NCBI GenBank assembly: GCA_020466095.1
Contig: CM035806.1
Location: 133,376,573 to 133,440,572 of the forward strand
Direction: 5' to 3'
DNA: 64,000 nt
Source of the DNA: Chlorops oryzae
Lineage: Eukaryota; Arthropoda; Insecta; Diptera; Chloropidae
The stretch's first letter is position 1; each line of letters opens with the position of its first letter. The notes beneath the pieces were generated by a model that saw only the letters and a list, made by a program, of their open reading frames with translations, did no database searches and had not been told where the DNA came from. Position numbers and translations under genes: made by a program. Of the stretch, positions 11,296-23,000 are shown piece after piece.

Positions 11296-12068
11296 TTAAA
11301 AAAATTCGACATAATAATCCAAGATATTGCTGCCCATTGGGCAATCGTCAAACAATTGAAGGCAATCAACTCCAGATTTTCCAGCATCGAATGCGGACGC
11401 GTAGGCTGAATCGAGTTTTTCCTTTCCCGGTCTGAAAATGAACACACCACATTGGATTATAATCCAGTTTTCATCCAATATAATTAAAACAATTAAACAA
11501 AGTCTCACGTAAGGATAATATTGAGAAGTTCTGCGAAAATGCCGACGTGCTGTTGCACCTGCGCATTTTCGCATATCGAACGCAAAAGACACGAACGTCC
11601 GCCCGAGGGATTTTTCTTATCGAGAAAAGCCTCGAAAGCCGTGTAAACGAAAAGGCGTGAATCGTCGGTCCAATAATGCTGGGCGGCCTCTTTCTCGACA
11701 ATGTTATTGGGTTGCTTTCGGTGTATTTTTCGCAGAGACCGAGCGAAAATTTCCTCAAATTTATCCCATGGATATAATGGCTCCGTCGGTATATTATAGT
11801 GGCCGCCTTGTAAATTCGCCGAACAAGTCATGGAACGCCATTTCAACGGATCACTTAATTCAATGGGTGCAGTAAAACCGACTGATAATTTAAATTGTCC
11901 ACCGCCTTCGAAAACCAAAGTTCGCTTTTCACGATGATTTTTAAAATGCCTTAACATCGACATATTGTTCCCGAAGTTGAGATTGAAGTCAACAAGCTCG
12001 CCGAGAACGACCGTGCAGCAATACCACAAAACATAGAAAGGCATTGAGCGTTTCAATAGTTTCTTCAT
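11296..12068 (-). CDS. DM4/12 family secreted protein (intact copy)
   Basis: Two exons on the minus strand, 12068-11509 and 11431-11296, joined by a GT-AG intron of 77 bp, encode about 231 residues. Residues 1-24 are a basic start plus hydrophobic run (MPFYVLWYCCTVVLGE) that looks like a signal peptide. REKRTLVFEGGGQFKLSVGF is the family's N-terminal motif. The DM4/12 core follows: a tyrosine/proline-rich stretch, then GGRSCLLRSICENAQ and GIFAELLNIILT. It ends with the cysteine block FDDCPMGSN. Length and cysteine pattern fit the insect-specific family, whose function is largely unknown. It lies head-to-head with a damaged paralogue starting at 13484. The family call is from recalled motifs and is strong. 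Confidence 0.85.
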
Positions 12069-12775
12069 TCCTTCAGTGTTAGTACTATATTTAAACTGCT
12101 ATTGGCAAAGTCTCTAAGTAAACTAATTGGGACATGATCCAGTATGTGACGTTATATTGTATTTTGAATAAACATAAGTAATATGGCCAGCCGTCCAACG
12201 GCTTGCTTTACCGTTCGGGGTATTATTATTGCGGCTGTGAGAGTTTGACTTCTTTATTAGCGTCACTCCGCTCCGATAATTCAACATCAGGGGAACGAAT
12301 GCAGAAGACGATACAAGATCACCCAATCACTTTGATGAAGGCTAATTAATCGATCGGAATATTCGCTTACCGGTTTTTCCACAGGCAGCCGCTAACGATT
12401 TGAAGGACCAATTATTTTGACATCGGCGATCTGGCTAAGTTATTTAAGTGCTATAAATCAAATATCTTCTTCTTATTCTTAACCCTTGCTAGCCACTTTT
12501 CGGATTCGCTTATGCTACTTCTGAGATTTTGGTATGTGATCTCAGTTCCCTTCTGGAGGCATTCAGATTCTGGATCATGTCATCTATATATATTGTATAT
12601 TTCTATCAGAAAAAAAAAACCGGTCTGAAACAATATTTCTCCTAATGATCTTAATGATCTAATGCATACAAACAATTTGAAAAACTCTTCTGCAAACAAT
12701 TATATTTGATTGGCTTGGTTGGGGAGTGATTCCCAAGATACAGCTCTAGTTGTTCATCATTCTGTCGCTCACTCT
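12069..12775. promoter_or_regulatory. Upstream region of the DM4/12 gene, probable shared promoter interval
   Basis: This is the 5' flank of the minus-strand DM4/12 gene and part of the 1.4 kb separating it from its divergent paralogue. I see no clear TATA box or other gene. It is inferred to contain promoter sequence only from gene orientation. Confidence 0.3.
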
Positions 12776-13006
12776 CTAGCTCTCTCTGTATCTCTCTCTC
12801 TCTCTCTCCTTCCCTCGCCCCATCACCCACCCAGCCACTTCTTTTCCTCCGTCTCCGCCTCCCACCACCCCCTCTCTCGCTCTCCCAACGGTTCTTCCTT
12901 TCTCCCTCCCTCTCTCTAACTCTCTCTCCGTCTCTCATCCTCTCTCTCTATCCTCTCTCATCCTCTCTCTCGCTCTCCCTCGCTCCCTCGCTCACTCTCT
13001 CTCCTC

Positions 13007-13074
<68 letters not shown>

Positions 13075-13130
13075 CTCTATCTCTATCTCTCTCTTTCTCT
13101 ATCTCTCTCTCCCCCTCTCCTCGCTCCCTC
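12776..13130. repeat. Long (CT)n/(TCTC) microsatellite
   Basis: About 350 bp of nearly uninterrupted pyrimidine sequence, mostly CT with CCCT and CTAT variants, lies between the two divergent DM4/12 copies. Every long open frame over it is a low-complexity Ser/Leu or Arg/Glu translation. Confidence 0.95.
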
Positions 13131-13483
13131 AAATATTTTTACGCGTGCGCACGATAACGATCCATACATTCAAATAAAATTTAACAAAGATTTCAGACGA
13201 CAAGTATTGGATACCTAAAAAAAAACTCTACCACGAAATCCGAAAAAGTGTTTTTCGATCTCGTTAACGTCTTCATTGATTATCTCAACACAATTCTGAC
13301 TTGTCATTCTGAGTACGTCGTGTCCAGGGTTTAATGAGAAGGGCAAATAGTAAGGTAACCATTCCAGTTCGTTGTTCTGATTTTCGGCTTCGCCTATAGT
13401 CGAACTGCGCGCGCTCCACTGAGCCATTAAGTAGCTAAAGATATCTCAATCAGTGCGTTTGCGTTGGCACGGTTTGTTGACAA

Positions 13484-14235
13484 ATGATTGCAATCGGCAG
13501 TCGAACGAATGTTTGGATAACGTTCCTTATCGGTTCGCTTATCGCAAGGACCTTACTCATTGCGGCCATTCTGAGGCCCAATGTTAACGTGACAACATTT
13601 TTAAGTGAACGAGCAAAAAGAAGTCTTATTTTCGAAGGCGGAGGGGAAATAAAAGTATAGAATGCCAAAAAATATTTCTGTTTTCTCGTCTCATCTTCAA
13701 TTCTTTTTTATCAGCTTGCCATCGGTCCGATCTTTCCATTGGAAACAGGTGATCCGGTTATGTGGCGCTCATTAATCTGTATATATAATATTCAGGGTGG
13801 CCACTATAATATACCGACGGAGCCATTATATCCATGGGATAAATTTGAGGAAATTTTCGCTCGCTCTCTGCGAAAAATACACCGAAAGCAACCCAATAAC
13901 ATTGTCGAGAAAGAGGCCGCCCAGCATTATTGGACCGACGATTCACGCCTTTTCGTTTACACGGCTTTCGAGGCTTTTCTCGATAAGAAAAATCCCTCGG
14001 GCGGACGTTCGTGTCTTTTGCGTTCGATATGCGAAAATGCGCAGGTGCAACAGCACGTCGGCATTTTCGCAGAACTTCTCAATATTATCCTTACGTGAGA
14101 CTTTGATTAATTGTTTTAATTATATTGGATGAAAACTGGATTATAATCCAATGTGGTGTGTTCATTTTCAGACCGGGAAAGGAAAAACTCGATTCAGCTC
14201 TCATCGATGAAAATCGGATGTGCCTTAATGTTTGA
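13484..14235 (+). pseudogene. DM4/12 paralogue with disrupted C-terminus
   Basis: Three exons, 13484-13654, 13715-14094 and 14172-14235, have good GT-AG borders. Exon 1 encodes a hydrophobic leader and KRSLIFEGGGEIK, and exon 2 continues LAIGPIFPLETGDPVMWRSL then the full DM4/12 core. The intron inside the N-terminal motif (13655-13714) is absent from the neighbouring intact copy. From 13797 to about 14197 the DNA is almost identical to the minus-strand gene, including the second intron. Just after GATTCAGC the sequence diverges: bases are missing and the frame stops at TGA (14233), while the remains of the FDDCPMG block (14231-14250) are out of frame. It is either a pseudogene or a gene with a new short C-terminus (about 204 residues). 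Confidence 0.75.
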
Positions 14236-15587
14236 CGATGCCAATGGGCGAAACTGGATTTTATGTCGAATTTTTATAAAGGTATTTAAAATAAAAGAAA
14301 ATTGAATATGTTTAGACATTTTTACCATATTTTTCAGGGCATTCGGCCTTGAAAAATTCACAATAGGCATGTGATTGAATTTCGTTCGTCAATATTTTGA
14401 TGAATGTATGGCAATTTTAAAGAAATTACATTGTCAAAGAACAAAAAGGGCTATCGATAAAATTTCGAATTAAAATTTCGAACATATTTAAATTCCGAGT
14501 ATTTTTTCAATTTCCCGGGGAAGAATTCCGGGATCCATACATGTAACAGGAAATGACCAATCGAATAACGGTAACTGTAATGGGTAAGTATACAATAATT
14601 TACAATATCGTAGGTTGCGTAAGTAAGGTTTTTCTATACGGTAAGGTTTTACTCGGATATCCGGTTTGAAACGAATAATTTACGAAATTGTCCCATGATT
14701 GACAGTTATTTTAGGTGTTAAAATTCGCTGGATTTACTGGATATCGACATGTTAACATGCTAAAAAGTGTGAAACCTGAGAGATTCCGGTTTCCTATGCG
14801 GTTATGTAGATGCGTAAATTAAGTCTTACGACTACGCACGAGCACGCATATTAAAACAAAAACAAGGGAATGATGTATGTATTGCGGTTATAGTTCTAGC
14901 GGCTTTGTAGTGCGCGCTCGTACACACTGTGCGACCTTTTTTGTTGCGGCTAAATAATTTTGTTTTTCGTCAGTTGCCCCCACGACTTTGTAGAGCTGGA
15001 CTATTGCCGATAGTGACCCAAAGATAAATCGGATTGAAATTTTTTCGAATCTGAGATCAAAAGTGATCATTATTTCAAATCCCGTTACCGTTTATTCTTG
15101 AAATACTTACATATTTTTCGTTTGTTTCCTTTGAAACGGATTTATGCCAACGAACGTATATAAATGCGTCCATACATATATACTTACCCAATAGGACAAA
15201 TCATGGTGAAACAAATAATCACTAGAACATGACATTAGACCTATGAAAATTTAGATTACTATAATATTCTCTCGATAACGAAGTCATTATCTTTGACAAG
15301 TAACCAAACATATCTTTTCATATCCCCAGTTAAAAAATTAATGACTGCCCTTTATGACAAAAAGTCTGGATGGGTGCACAATCTATTTTGTTTCGCCCTC
15401 TGCTATTTGTCATGATTTGCTTTCGCAGTAAAAAACATTCGGCTACACATGATCTTTTCGATTACCTCTCCATGCAAATTGGTTCAATTTATTTTGCATT
15501 CCAATTTTGCATTGCTTTGGAATCGATGAAAGATTGCAATTCTTTGGTAATGCACTCCCTAAATAACTGCTGGGGTAGTAATAAGAC
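14236..15587. other. Intergenic DNA, no gene seen
   Basis: AT-rich sequence. Positions 14236-14280 hold remnants of the last DM4/12 exon. Scattered AACGGTAA/GGTAAG motifs occur near 14560-14660, similar to those at 16610-16755. Confidence 0.5.
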
Positions 15588-15591
15588 TTAA

Positions 15592-16065
15592 GGGCCAATA
15601 TTACCAAGCATATTTAAAATAATTTTTAAAATAAAATCTGATTTTCATTTTCACCAACGAAATTTTTAAAATATTTTTTTTAAATTTTAAACTACCTCAG
15701 CAGGTCGTTTAAGTTTTTTTTAAGATATGGTAACAGCCCTGTTTTGGGCGGTAGAAAAACAGCTGATTACATTCATTCTAAAATTTTACCGACAAAATCT
15801 GCGCAAAACGAAACAAGCAAAGCTTTAAATTTATGGATTCGGATTACAGCGATATGAGAGTGATGAAAAATCGCGCGCACACGGCTCCATGCTCTAAAAT
15901 AATATTTCAATCATTTGTGAATTTGACTGACTACCCTGACAATGGAGCGTGCTGCCACATTTTGCTATACTTAAAAAAGTTGCATATTGAAAATGAAATT
16001 TAAAATAAAAAAAATTTTAATTTAATTTAAAAAATTTTTTTAAATATGTTTGGTAATATTGACCC
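15592..16065. mobile_element. MITE with TTAA target (piggyBac-like)
   Basis: A 474-bp non-coding unit starts GGGCCAATATTACCAAGCAT and ends in the near inverse, GTTTGGTAATATTGACCC. It is flanked by TTAA on both sides (15588-15591 and 16066-16069). The TTAA duplication is typical of piggyBac (also Kolobok) elements. The assignment rests on that alone. The interior shows only AT-rich DNA. Confidence 0.6.
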
Positions 16066-16611
16066 TTAATTTACGCATCTACTATAACCGCAGCCTTATA
16101 TTATATGTGCATATATGAATGTAAGATCTGATGATCGCTTCCAAAAACGTTCTCGTTCTGTGCATCTACGTCATGTTAGTTCAGACCCATCCCATCAAGC
16201 TAGATACGCGTTTTAATCGGGGTTATTCACAGGTTTAATAGCAGGATTCTTTCCGTCACACGCAAATGGGCGAATATAGATTTATACTTGTTTATGTTGT
16301 GTACGTGTAAGAGCTGTCACATACATATTTGACAACATAGGCTTGTTGGCGTTGCGTTGGTACCATAAGCATGTAGATTTAATGTTACGCTAGTACAAAG
16401 GTGGAATGTGTAGACAGACTCCTCTTTACATGGTCAATAGAGATTTATTACACCTCGGGTCAGTACAATTTTCCTACCAACACCGTTTGGAAATACTGCT
16501 GACATTTGAACTAGTTGTCTTGTCTCTACTGATTACAGTATGGTCTTTGGGGTTCCCCATTGCAGCCTTCTTGCGGGGAAGCTAGTTTTGTGTGTTTTTT
16601 TTTTTTTAATT

Positions 16612-16755
16612 TTACCGGTAACACAGTTATAAGGGTATCGGTAACGGTAAAGGTAACTAAGTATTTATATCGGTAACGGTAAGGGTAAGAGTAATAAAAA
16701 CGAATGGATATTTAAGAGGTAACGTTAACGATAACGGTAAGGGTAACGGTTTCAT
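16612..16755. repeat. Degenerate GGTAAC tandem region
   Basis: About 145 bp is composed of irregular GGTAAC/GGTAAG/CGGTAA units. No coding content. Simple GTCGTC-rich sequence follows at 16930-16990. Confidence 0.7.
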
Positions 16756-17423
16756 TCCCTGCACAAAAGGCAAACAAAAAAGAAAGTCGAATTTTTTAAA
16801 AAAAAAGAGTAGTTCAAAACAGGGCTTGTAACCGAAATAAATAATATTTGGGTTATGGTTTCGGTTTTTTTTAAGATATTTTGGTATCGATTACGGTTTT
16901 GTTCTGAAAAAAATTCGGGCCTATTACGGTAGTCGTCGCTATCGTCGCCGACGACTTAACAACGATGTCGTCGTCATCGTCGCTTCGCCCCTTAATAGCT
17001 ATTACGGTACTAGTTCGAGACGCTGATGACTTTTTTTAATACGGAAAATCTGTATTTTATGTAGGTCCGAGACGAAGTATTTTGTGTAGGTCCGACTAAT
17101 TTTACGACCCGTCCCCGTCAATGACACAAACATAGTAAAATCGACAGCGTTTTGGATAGCAGAGGGACCGATCGCCACCACCAGGGACGGGCGAAATCGC
17201 TAGTGTTGTGGTGGCTCCACTGACTACAGGGATGTACATGCGTTTTGGTGAAAGTCTAAACTTTTTTGCGGCTGTATTGCTGTTGTTGAATGTCCAAACT
17301 GTGTGGTGAAAGTCCATATTCCATACAATTTTTCCACCTCCCCTCACCCGCCTCGGTGATTTTTTCCCACCATAACCAAGTGTCACTTGTAGTATTGTAT
17401 GATATGGACTTCAAACGTACCTT

Positions 17424-17815
17424 AAAGCCTATACTGAGATATGCAGTAACTACTTGCACATTAGGAGCCAATTCGCTACAACGTCGTAAAGTGTGAGAGA
17501 CAACTATATTCACGCTCCTTGAATTCTTCAAAGTATGCCAACAATTTAACACCTTCGAAGTCGGTGTCAGTATTTCATTTGAAAATGTTGCCGCAATCAG
17601 CTGTCCTGGCATTTACTTCGCATAAAAAATGAACATGTTCATTTCTATGGCGAAGTAAAGCAGGCAAGTCGCATGCAACCCTGCGCACATGATTACTTGA
17701 CATCTCAGTATAAGCGAAAGTAAAGTATTTACTTCGAAGTACTTTTCAATTTTTTTTGCACGTATTTCTTATGGGAGCTTTACTTACTGCATATCTCAGT
17801 ATATGCTTTTAGCCT
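17424..17815. mobile_element. MITE with TACTGAGATATGCAGTAA termini
   Basis: The ends AAAGCCTATACTGAGATATG (17424) and CATATCTCAGTATATGCTTT (ending about 17810) are inverse copies over more than 20 bp. The interior matches, in inverse, a fragment at 45680-45855 that includes a CACACTTT..GCTACAAC block and one terminus. It is a non-coding DNA-transposon derivative of unidentified superfamily. Confidence 0.55.
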
Positions 17816-18726
17816 TAAAATATCAAAACTGCAATGAACAAGACATTTTTTTACAAATTTTTTTAACGCAATACCTCTCTGTTATGCTTCGCATTGTTGA
17901 ATCTATTAACAACTTCTCAAGTTTAAGGCAAGCTTTTCCTTTCAGTTTTAAATTAAACTGAACTAAAAATGTTATGTTAAAACAAAAACATGTGTGCGGC
18001 GCCACCTACACATGGTGTGAAATGTATAGGCAAGAGCACCTACATGGACACCCAGCAGGAAAAGTATTTTTTTTTTTTACAATTATTCGGGGCTTTTATG
18101 GAAACCGACAACTGTCAGAATCAGATTTGAAATCAACACATTTTTCGTTTTGGTGTTATAGAATCAGACTTTCAGTTTTGAAACTGTTATCATTTTCGAA
18201 ATCAGGTTTGCATTGTTTTTAGGTGTTACAGAAACAGATTTATTGATTTTATTTTCTGATTTAAACCGAGCAGCTTTTAGTTGACAGAATTGGTCGGCAG
18301 ATTGTGTGAGGACTTTTTTCCCGGCTGGTTTTTTTTTAGTAGAAATAGAAGTAAATACTTTATTTGAATATATTTTCTTAATTGTTTGGGTATTTAATGT
18401 TTTTGACTAAAAGGGAACGCATAAAAATGCGACTCAGGCTTCTTGTATACTAGTTGAGGTTATGGAAAGCCACCCGGGCATGGCCAAGGGGCTTACTTAG
18501 TGGGACAAACCGCTTGTGGCCTTATGGCATCAACTCGTGGTGTCGTTAAATTCTGCAGAGCCACCCACAAAAAAAACGTAATCATCCACCCGAATCTCTA
18601 GCTCATTTCCTTCTGCAAGCTTCTCAACCGTTTGGCTGCCACCAATAAATGTGACGCACTTAGGACGCATATCGGTTCGTTGTGATACCACCGAAATGGG
18701 TAATCACAAAAAAAAAAAAAAAAAAT
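17816..18726. other. Intergenic DNA, no gene seen
   Basis: No coding region with recognisable family. Positions 18100-18260 contain loosely repeated phrases of the type AGAAACAGATTT/AAATCAG. Nothing else stands out. Confidence 0.5.
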
Positions 18727-18787
18727 TGGGAGTTAAACCCAGCATTGAAACTTGACATCTCAGCCAATTAAGCTACGGCGGCCGCCA
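18705..18787 (-). repeat. tRNA-derived SINE-like unit
   Basis: On the minus strand an A-box-like TAGCTTAATTGGCTGAG is followed ~30 bases later by a B-box-like GGGTTTAACTCCC, then a T-run (an A-run on the plus strand). The flanks do not pair into an acceptor stem, so it is a SINE or tRNA pseudogene rather than a functional tRNA. Confidence 0.4.
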
Positions 18788-18996
18788 AGATTAATCTAGT
18801 TTTTAACACATATTGTAGGTTTTGTATTTTTCTTTATAGCTTTTTCAAGTGTCAGGTTTTCCTGTCTTCAAAAATCGATTTTGCTATCTTCGAAAAAAGC
18901 AAAACTGTGTATTCCATAGCACCATTTGAAACAGAATTTGCGAGCTCGCGAAATTTCCGAGGGCGCAAATTTTGCGCACCTGCTTGAACACCACTA

Positions 18997-19090
18997 GTGT
19001 TTTCTTATAAAATAGAGATGATGGCGTGATCATTGTGAATTCGTGATTCCCCCCTCACCCTCTATGATTACGTAATATATGGACGGCCCC
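18997..19090 (+). mobile_element. 3' fragment of the GGGG(T/C)CGTC MITE
   Basis: The segment from GTGTTTTCTTATAA to ACGTAATATATGGACGGCCCC corresponds to parts of the full MITE at 30977-31275 (same right terminus, similar internal ATAGAGATGATG phrase in inverse). It lacks the left end, so it is a truncated copy. Confidence 0.55.
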
Positions 19091-19951
19091 TTAAGTAATA
19101 GTGGTAGTGAAATGGTTAGTGCACTTATTATTTCGAGCAATATGCCCATCTATGTTCCATACGTACCACTGCTCAACTACTCCACGAATAGATCTCAAAT
19201 GGTTAATTATTATATAATATAACAAATATATTATACTTATAAAAAATCGTTCGATTTGCGACTCGAATTGCATCGAATGGCGTATCGCATCGCAATCAGA
19301 GTAAGGCCCCTGATACTAAATGTTCTCAAATGTAAAACATTCTTAATTTGTCCAGCTTCATCATTAAGGCCAAGCAGCAATTAGCGCTATTCAACATATG
19401 CAAACTTTTGGAAACACAATCAAATCCGCAGTTGATAAAAATCGATTCAAAATGTTTGCGCGTTAAAAATTTGGAGGCATTACACCGTGTGATTTTGACA
19501 TTATGCTCTTGTGCATCCTCAATCTAATTCGATTTCTCACAAAACTTTCGCGATTTGATAGTGGCAAATAAAGGTGGGAAAATAATAAGCAAAGTTTTTA
19601 ATTTGTCATAGGGGAGAGTTGAATGCATTTATTTTTACTTTCAGTTTCAAACAGTATCGAATGAGATATCCTTGGAATTCAAATCTTATATTTCATTCGT
19701 TCTTGCAGATGCTGCAGCAACGCTTGATGGGATTAAAATTGTATGAGTTTTCTCGCAAATGAAGCGTATTTGTTTTAAAATTGACTTTATCGCTGTTAGA
19801 GAAGTGGGGGAAAAGTTAATTTTTTCTTAACTACGAAGGCATCAAAAAAGAAATTTACACGAAATCTGTGAAGCGAGGTCAGTTTTAAAACAAATTTCCC
19901 TTAAGCATACATATTTACGCATGTATGTCAGGGTGTAGCTACATGCATATT

Positions 19952-19985
<34 letters not shown>

Positions 19986-20066
19986 ATTAATCTTAGGACT
20001 ACTTTAAGGACATCTGTTAATTCTTAGGGGCGCTGCTACGCGTTGTCCTCGTCATGTGCCAGAGGC
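19091..20066. other. Intergenic DNA downstream of the Pep-like gene
   Basis: No gene seen. A (TA)n run lies at 19952-19985. The 3' untranslated region of the minus-strand gene must lie at the right side of this interval. Confidence 0.5.
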
Positions 20067-23000
20067 TTACTTGGTTGCAGCCTTCTCTTTTGTATCGTTC
20101 ATCTTATTGGTAGCAAGTGCGGCTGCCTTGCGTTGCGCTTTCGGCTTGGGGGTAGCTTTTGCCGGAGTTGACGCCACCTTCTTCGGCGCAGCAGCAGCCG
20201 GTGCAGGTGTGGATGCAGGTGTAGGTGTCTGGGCCTGGACCGGAGTAGATTTCGGTGTTGGAGTAGGTGCAGCCACGGGTGCAGGCGCCGGTGTAGGTGC
20301 AGGTGCACTCACGGGTTCTTTTTTGCCGTTCATCTCCTTGGATTTGGATTTCTCACTAAAATGGAAAGTTGAAATATTTTATTTCTTACTTCTTAAACTA
20401 TAAATTTTAATAGCAGCAAAAATTGTTTGCTGTTTTCAATTCATTAATTATTTTAGCTGCTCTCTCAATGGCCCACCTACCTTTCGATATCGATGTTCAA
20501 AACGGATTCGTCCTCTTCTTCCTCCCCATCCACATTGCTATTGGGCTCCACTTCTGCTAACAGCTCTCCAAGATCCTTGTCAACGTCATTCCAAAGTTCT
20601 TCGTCATCTAAACCATCGCCGTCACCGTCACCGTCTCCTGACATATCGACGTCATCTGCTGTTGCATCGTTGCCATTCTCCTCGGCTATACTTTTATCGT
20701 TGGTATCCTCTTTTTCGGTCTTGATGATTATAACATCATCGTCTTGATCGTTTTCATTTTGATCTTCGGTAGCGGCAGCCGCATCGCCCTTCATTTCGCC
20801 ATCATCATCGCCAGCAGCATCAGCGGACCCGCCGGCATTGACGGCTTCTTCTTCCTCCGCCTCCTTCTTTGCCTTTGCTTCTTCTTCGGCACTTTTGTGT
20901 GCCAAAAATGCCTTCAGATGTGTTCGCAAAAGGCAATGCTTCTTAGCGAATGAAAGCATTCTTGTTCCTCCTATGGGCGTGTAAGTGTTGCAAAGCGAGC
21001 AGAAGTAGCAATCTATTCTCTTTATGAACTTTGCGCCAACTGGAGTTTTATTATTGATGTCATCGTCATCCATATCGCCATCATTAAGAGATTCATCGAA
21101 TGTGCCATCCATGTCGATTTCGTCGGCATCGATGTCGAGATCGTCATCGATCTCACCGATTGAATCAACGGTCATGAATTTGTTTAAATCTATTTCTCGC
21201 ATCTCATCAGCGCTTTGATCGCTATCGGAATCATGTTTGCGGGCCTTATTCTGTTAAAAGCATAAAAGAAATACGAACTTTTATTTAAAATAATATCTCA
21301 CAATTAATTTGACTTACCCGAATGTGCTCTAGTGAGCAACGATGAGTTTCATATAACATTGGGCTCTTGAAAGCCAAATGACAAGTTGAACAGTACGGCA
21401 TCAAGAACTTCTTGATGGTCTTATGGTGTTCGGATAATTGATGCTTGGCCTTCGGCTGTCGGTAGTTCAAACGACACAGATGACAGAATTTCGGTTCGTA
21501 TTCTTCCTTTGACTTTTCTTCAATCTCACGCTGTGCCGTGCGTTGAGTCATACGGAGCCGCATTAGGTACGCCCTCTGTCGCATGGCTACTTGGCGAATC
21601 GCGATCTTATGGCGCCCTAAATGTAGATGTTGCGAGTATTCCTGTAGACCGAATTAAAACGAAATTATGAGGGAATCCAGAAAAAATAGCATTGTTAATC
21701 CAATTCTCCGATGGAAATTAGTTATTAAATTCTTATATACAGTACAAAGTGGACTCTCGATAACTCGAATGTTTGTTGTTATGGATATATGGGAGTTACC
21801 GTGAGTTCATTGTACTCAATTTTGTCAACAAATAATAAAAACAGTATATTTCAATGTATGTACATTAGGGCTGCTCTTAACTCTATGGAGAAATTTTGTA
21901 GCGAGTTTCTGATCGGTCTCAGGGTCCAGAAGTGTTCCATTAGACATGGAGGAGAAACGTGAGAAATTTGGAGGCAATCGGATAACGGGAACCCGTGGCA
22001 GTTTTCAATTGAAGTTTGGGAAATTGGCAAAAATAGAGAGGAAACGGCCCTTAACTCCCCACAAGGCGCCCCTACGGATATATAACGTATGGCCAACCCC
22101 CATTATTTTTTTACTCCGAACATTTTTTCTGAACAAACCTACCCCCTATCTCCCCTCCTTAAGGGGGCTCCCATACAAAAATAACTTTTTAAAAACTTCC
22201 CCCCCCCATCTTCCTAACTAGCCCCAGAGTGCTCCTAGAGGAGTCAAATGTATGACCGACCCCCATTAACTTTGTCCCCCTAACATTTTCTCCGAACATA
22301 CTTAACCTCTATCTCCCCCCCTTAAGGGGGCTCCCATATAAAACTACCTTAATTTGAGCAAAAATTCATACAAAATGGCCGTCACTACAGTCAAACCCCT
22401 CCTAGGGGGCTGATATATATGACCGACCCCCATTATTTTTTACCCCAAACATTTTCTCCCAACATACTTAACCTCTATCTCCCCCCCTTAAGGGGGCTCC
22501 CATATAAAACTACCTTAATTTGAGCAAAAATTCATACAAAATGGCCGTCACTACAGTCAAACCCCTCCTAGGGGGCTGATATATATGACCGACCCCCATT
22601 ATTTTTTTACCCCAAACATTTTCTCCGAACATACTTAACCTCTATCACCCCTCGTTAGGGGGGTCCCCATACAAAATTAGGCTTAAATTAAAGAAAAATT
22701 CCTCACGAACTTCAATCTATAATATAGATGCCGTAGGAACAAGAAAGAGCATGTTCAGCATGCATATTCGAAAAATTTACAAAATTACCTTTTAAACGAG
22801 CCTAATATGAAGAATATTGGATTAGTTTTTGGTGTGTTTTAATAATATGATATATTTTATTACCTTTTTTTTTAAACTGAATTTTGGGTTCCATCCCCTA
22901 ACTGGCCAAATAATGACCCTAGTAGAAAAAAAATATATTTTCGAGTCAAATGCCGCAAACCTCAATCTATGACGAGTTTTTTGAGACTATAACCATTAAA

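Noticed and set aside
20056..20403. Plus-strand Gly/Ala/Val-rich frame
   Set aside because: Antisense of the Ala-Pro-rich last exon of the Pep-like gene.
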